DNA of 5,876 nt, from the NCBI GenBank assembly GCA_001751225.1, contig MAXT01000057.1, positions 1 through 5,876 on the forward strand, given 5' to 3'. Each line of letters opens with the position of its first letter. Position 1 is the first letter of the stretch. Below, in pieces: positions 5,756 through 5,876 of this stretch. Under the pieces are notes generated by a model. It made no database searches. It had not been told where the DNA came from and worked only from the letters and a program-made list of their open reading frames with translations. A program made the translations under genes and the position numbers. Origin of the DNA: Desulfuromonadales bacterium C00003107. GTDB lineage: Bacteria > Desulfobacterota > Desulfuromonadia > Desulfuromonadales > Syntrophotaleaceae.

Positions 5756-5876
5756 ATGAGAAAGGGCCTGAAAACATTGGCAAGAAATGGCATAATGTCT
5801 CATGGAAAATACAACACCAATGTTCCCAGATTTTCACCTTCAGACCCTGCGCCGGAAGCCCCGATCAGCCCAGCAG
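5756..5876 (+). CDS. Possible N-terminus of an unidentified gene running off the right edge
   Basis: The frame from the ATG at 5756 stays open to the window end (40 codons), starting MRKGLKTLARNGIMSHGKYN and ending rich in Pro, Ala and Ser (PSDPAPEAPISPA). AAGG lies 9 nt upstream. An in-frame ATG at 5795 (MSHGKYNTNVP) is an alternative start without a clear ribosome-binding site. I do not recognise the protein. The adjoining debris suggests it may belong to another mobile element, but a chance open frame is equally possible at this length. Confidence 0.3.
   Translation, partial: MRKGLKTLARNGIMSHGKYNTNVPRFSPSDPAPEAPISPA

Larger units (their letters stand above)
5334..5876. other. Noncoding region after formate dehydrogenase, largely mobile-element remnants
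   Basis: After the stop codon comes a short spacer, a hairpin terminator (5409-5437), then an IS3-family end and a broken transposase C-terminus (5487-5640), a short direct repeat (5634-5689) and an uncertain reading frame entering the right edge. I see no intact gene. Confidence 0.65.

Overview
The window looks like a chromosomal segment from an anaerobic bacterium, most likely a Desulfobacterota/Desulfuromonadales-type organism. This is an inference from gene content: a MinD-type ATPase with an inserted ferredoxin, a NifX-like protein, and a NuoG-like formate dehydrogenase catalytic subunit. No rRNA, tRNA or other taxonomic marker is present, so the assignment is tentative. No complete new system can be demonstrated here. 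The most unusual material is in the noncoding DNA and in the architecture of the NifX-like gene.

Layout. Positions 1-853 (minus) hold a nearly complete MinD-family ATPase with two [4Fe-4S] motifs inserted after the P-loop; its C-terminus runs off the left edge. Positions 890-1696 (minus) lie upstream of it in the same orientation, 36 bp apart, and encode a tandem-domain NifX/NifB-C-like protein. The second domain has its own ATG and a near-perfect Shine-Dalgarno, so one or two proteins may be made. Positions 1697-2651 are a 955-bp noncoding divergent region with a cluster of GTTGCA...TGCAAC dyads (two fused into a perfect 17-bp inverted repeat), candidate divergent promoters, and a 168-bp MITE-like element with 14-bp perfect terminal inverted repeats that include CTAG. 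Positions 2652-5333 (plus) encode an 893-residue molybdenum/tungsten formate dehydrogenase alpha subunit with Cys in place of selenocysteine. A 12-bp-stem hairpin terminator follows at 5409-5437. From 5487 onward the DNA is mobile-element debris: an IS3-family terminal repeat, a frameshifted OrfB C-terminus on the minus strand, a 12-bp direct repeat, and an unidentified reading frame leaving the right edge.

How the parts may fit together. The formate dehydrogenase would oxidise formate (or reduce CO2) and pass electrons through its N-terminal Fe-S chain to a partner not encoded here. The MinD-ferredoxin/NifX pair belongs to families associated with Fe-S or metal-cofactor handling. The divergent arrangement across one regulatory region makes a functional link to the metalloenzyme possible but unproven.
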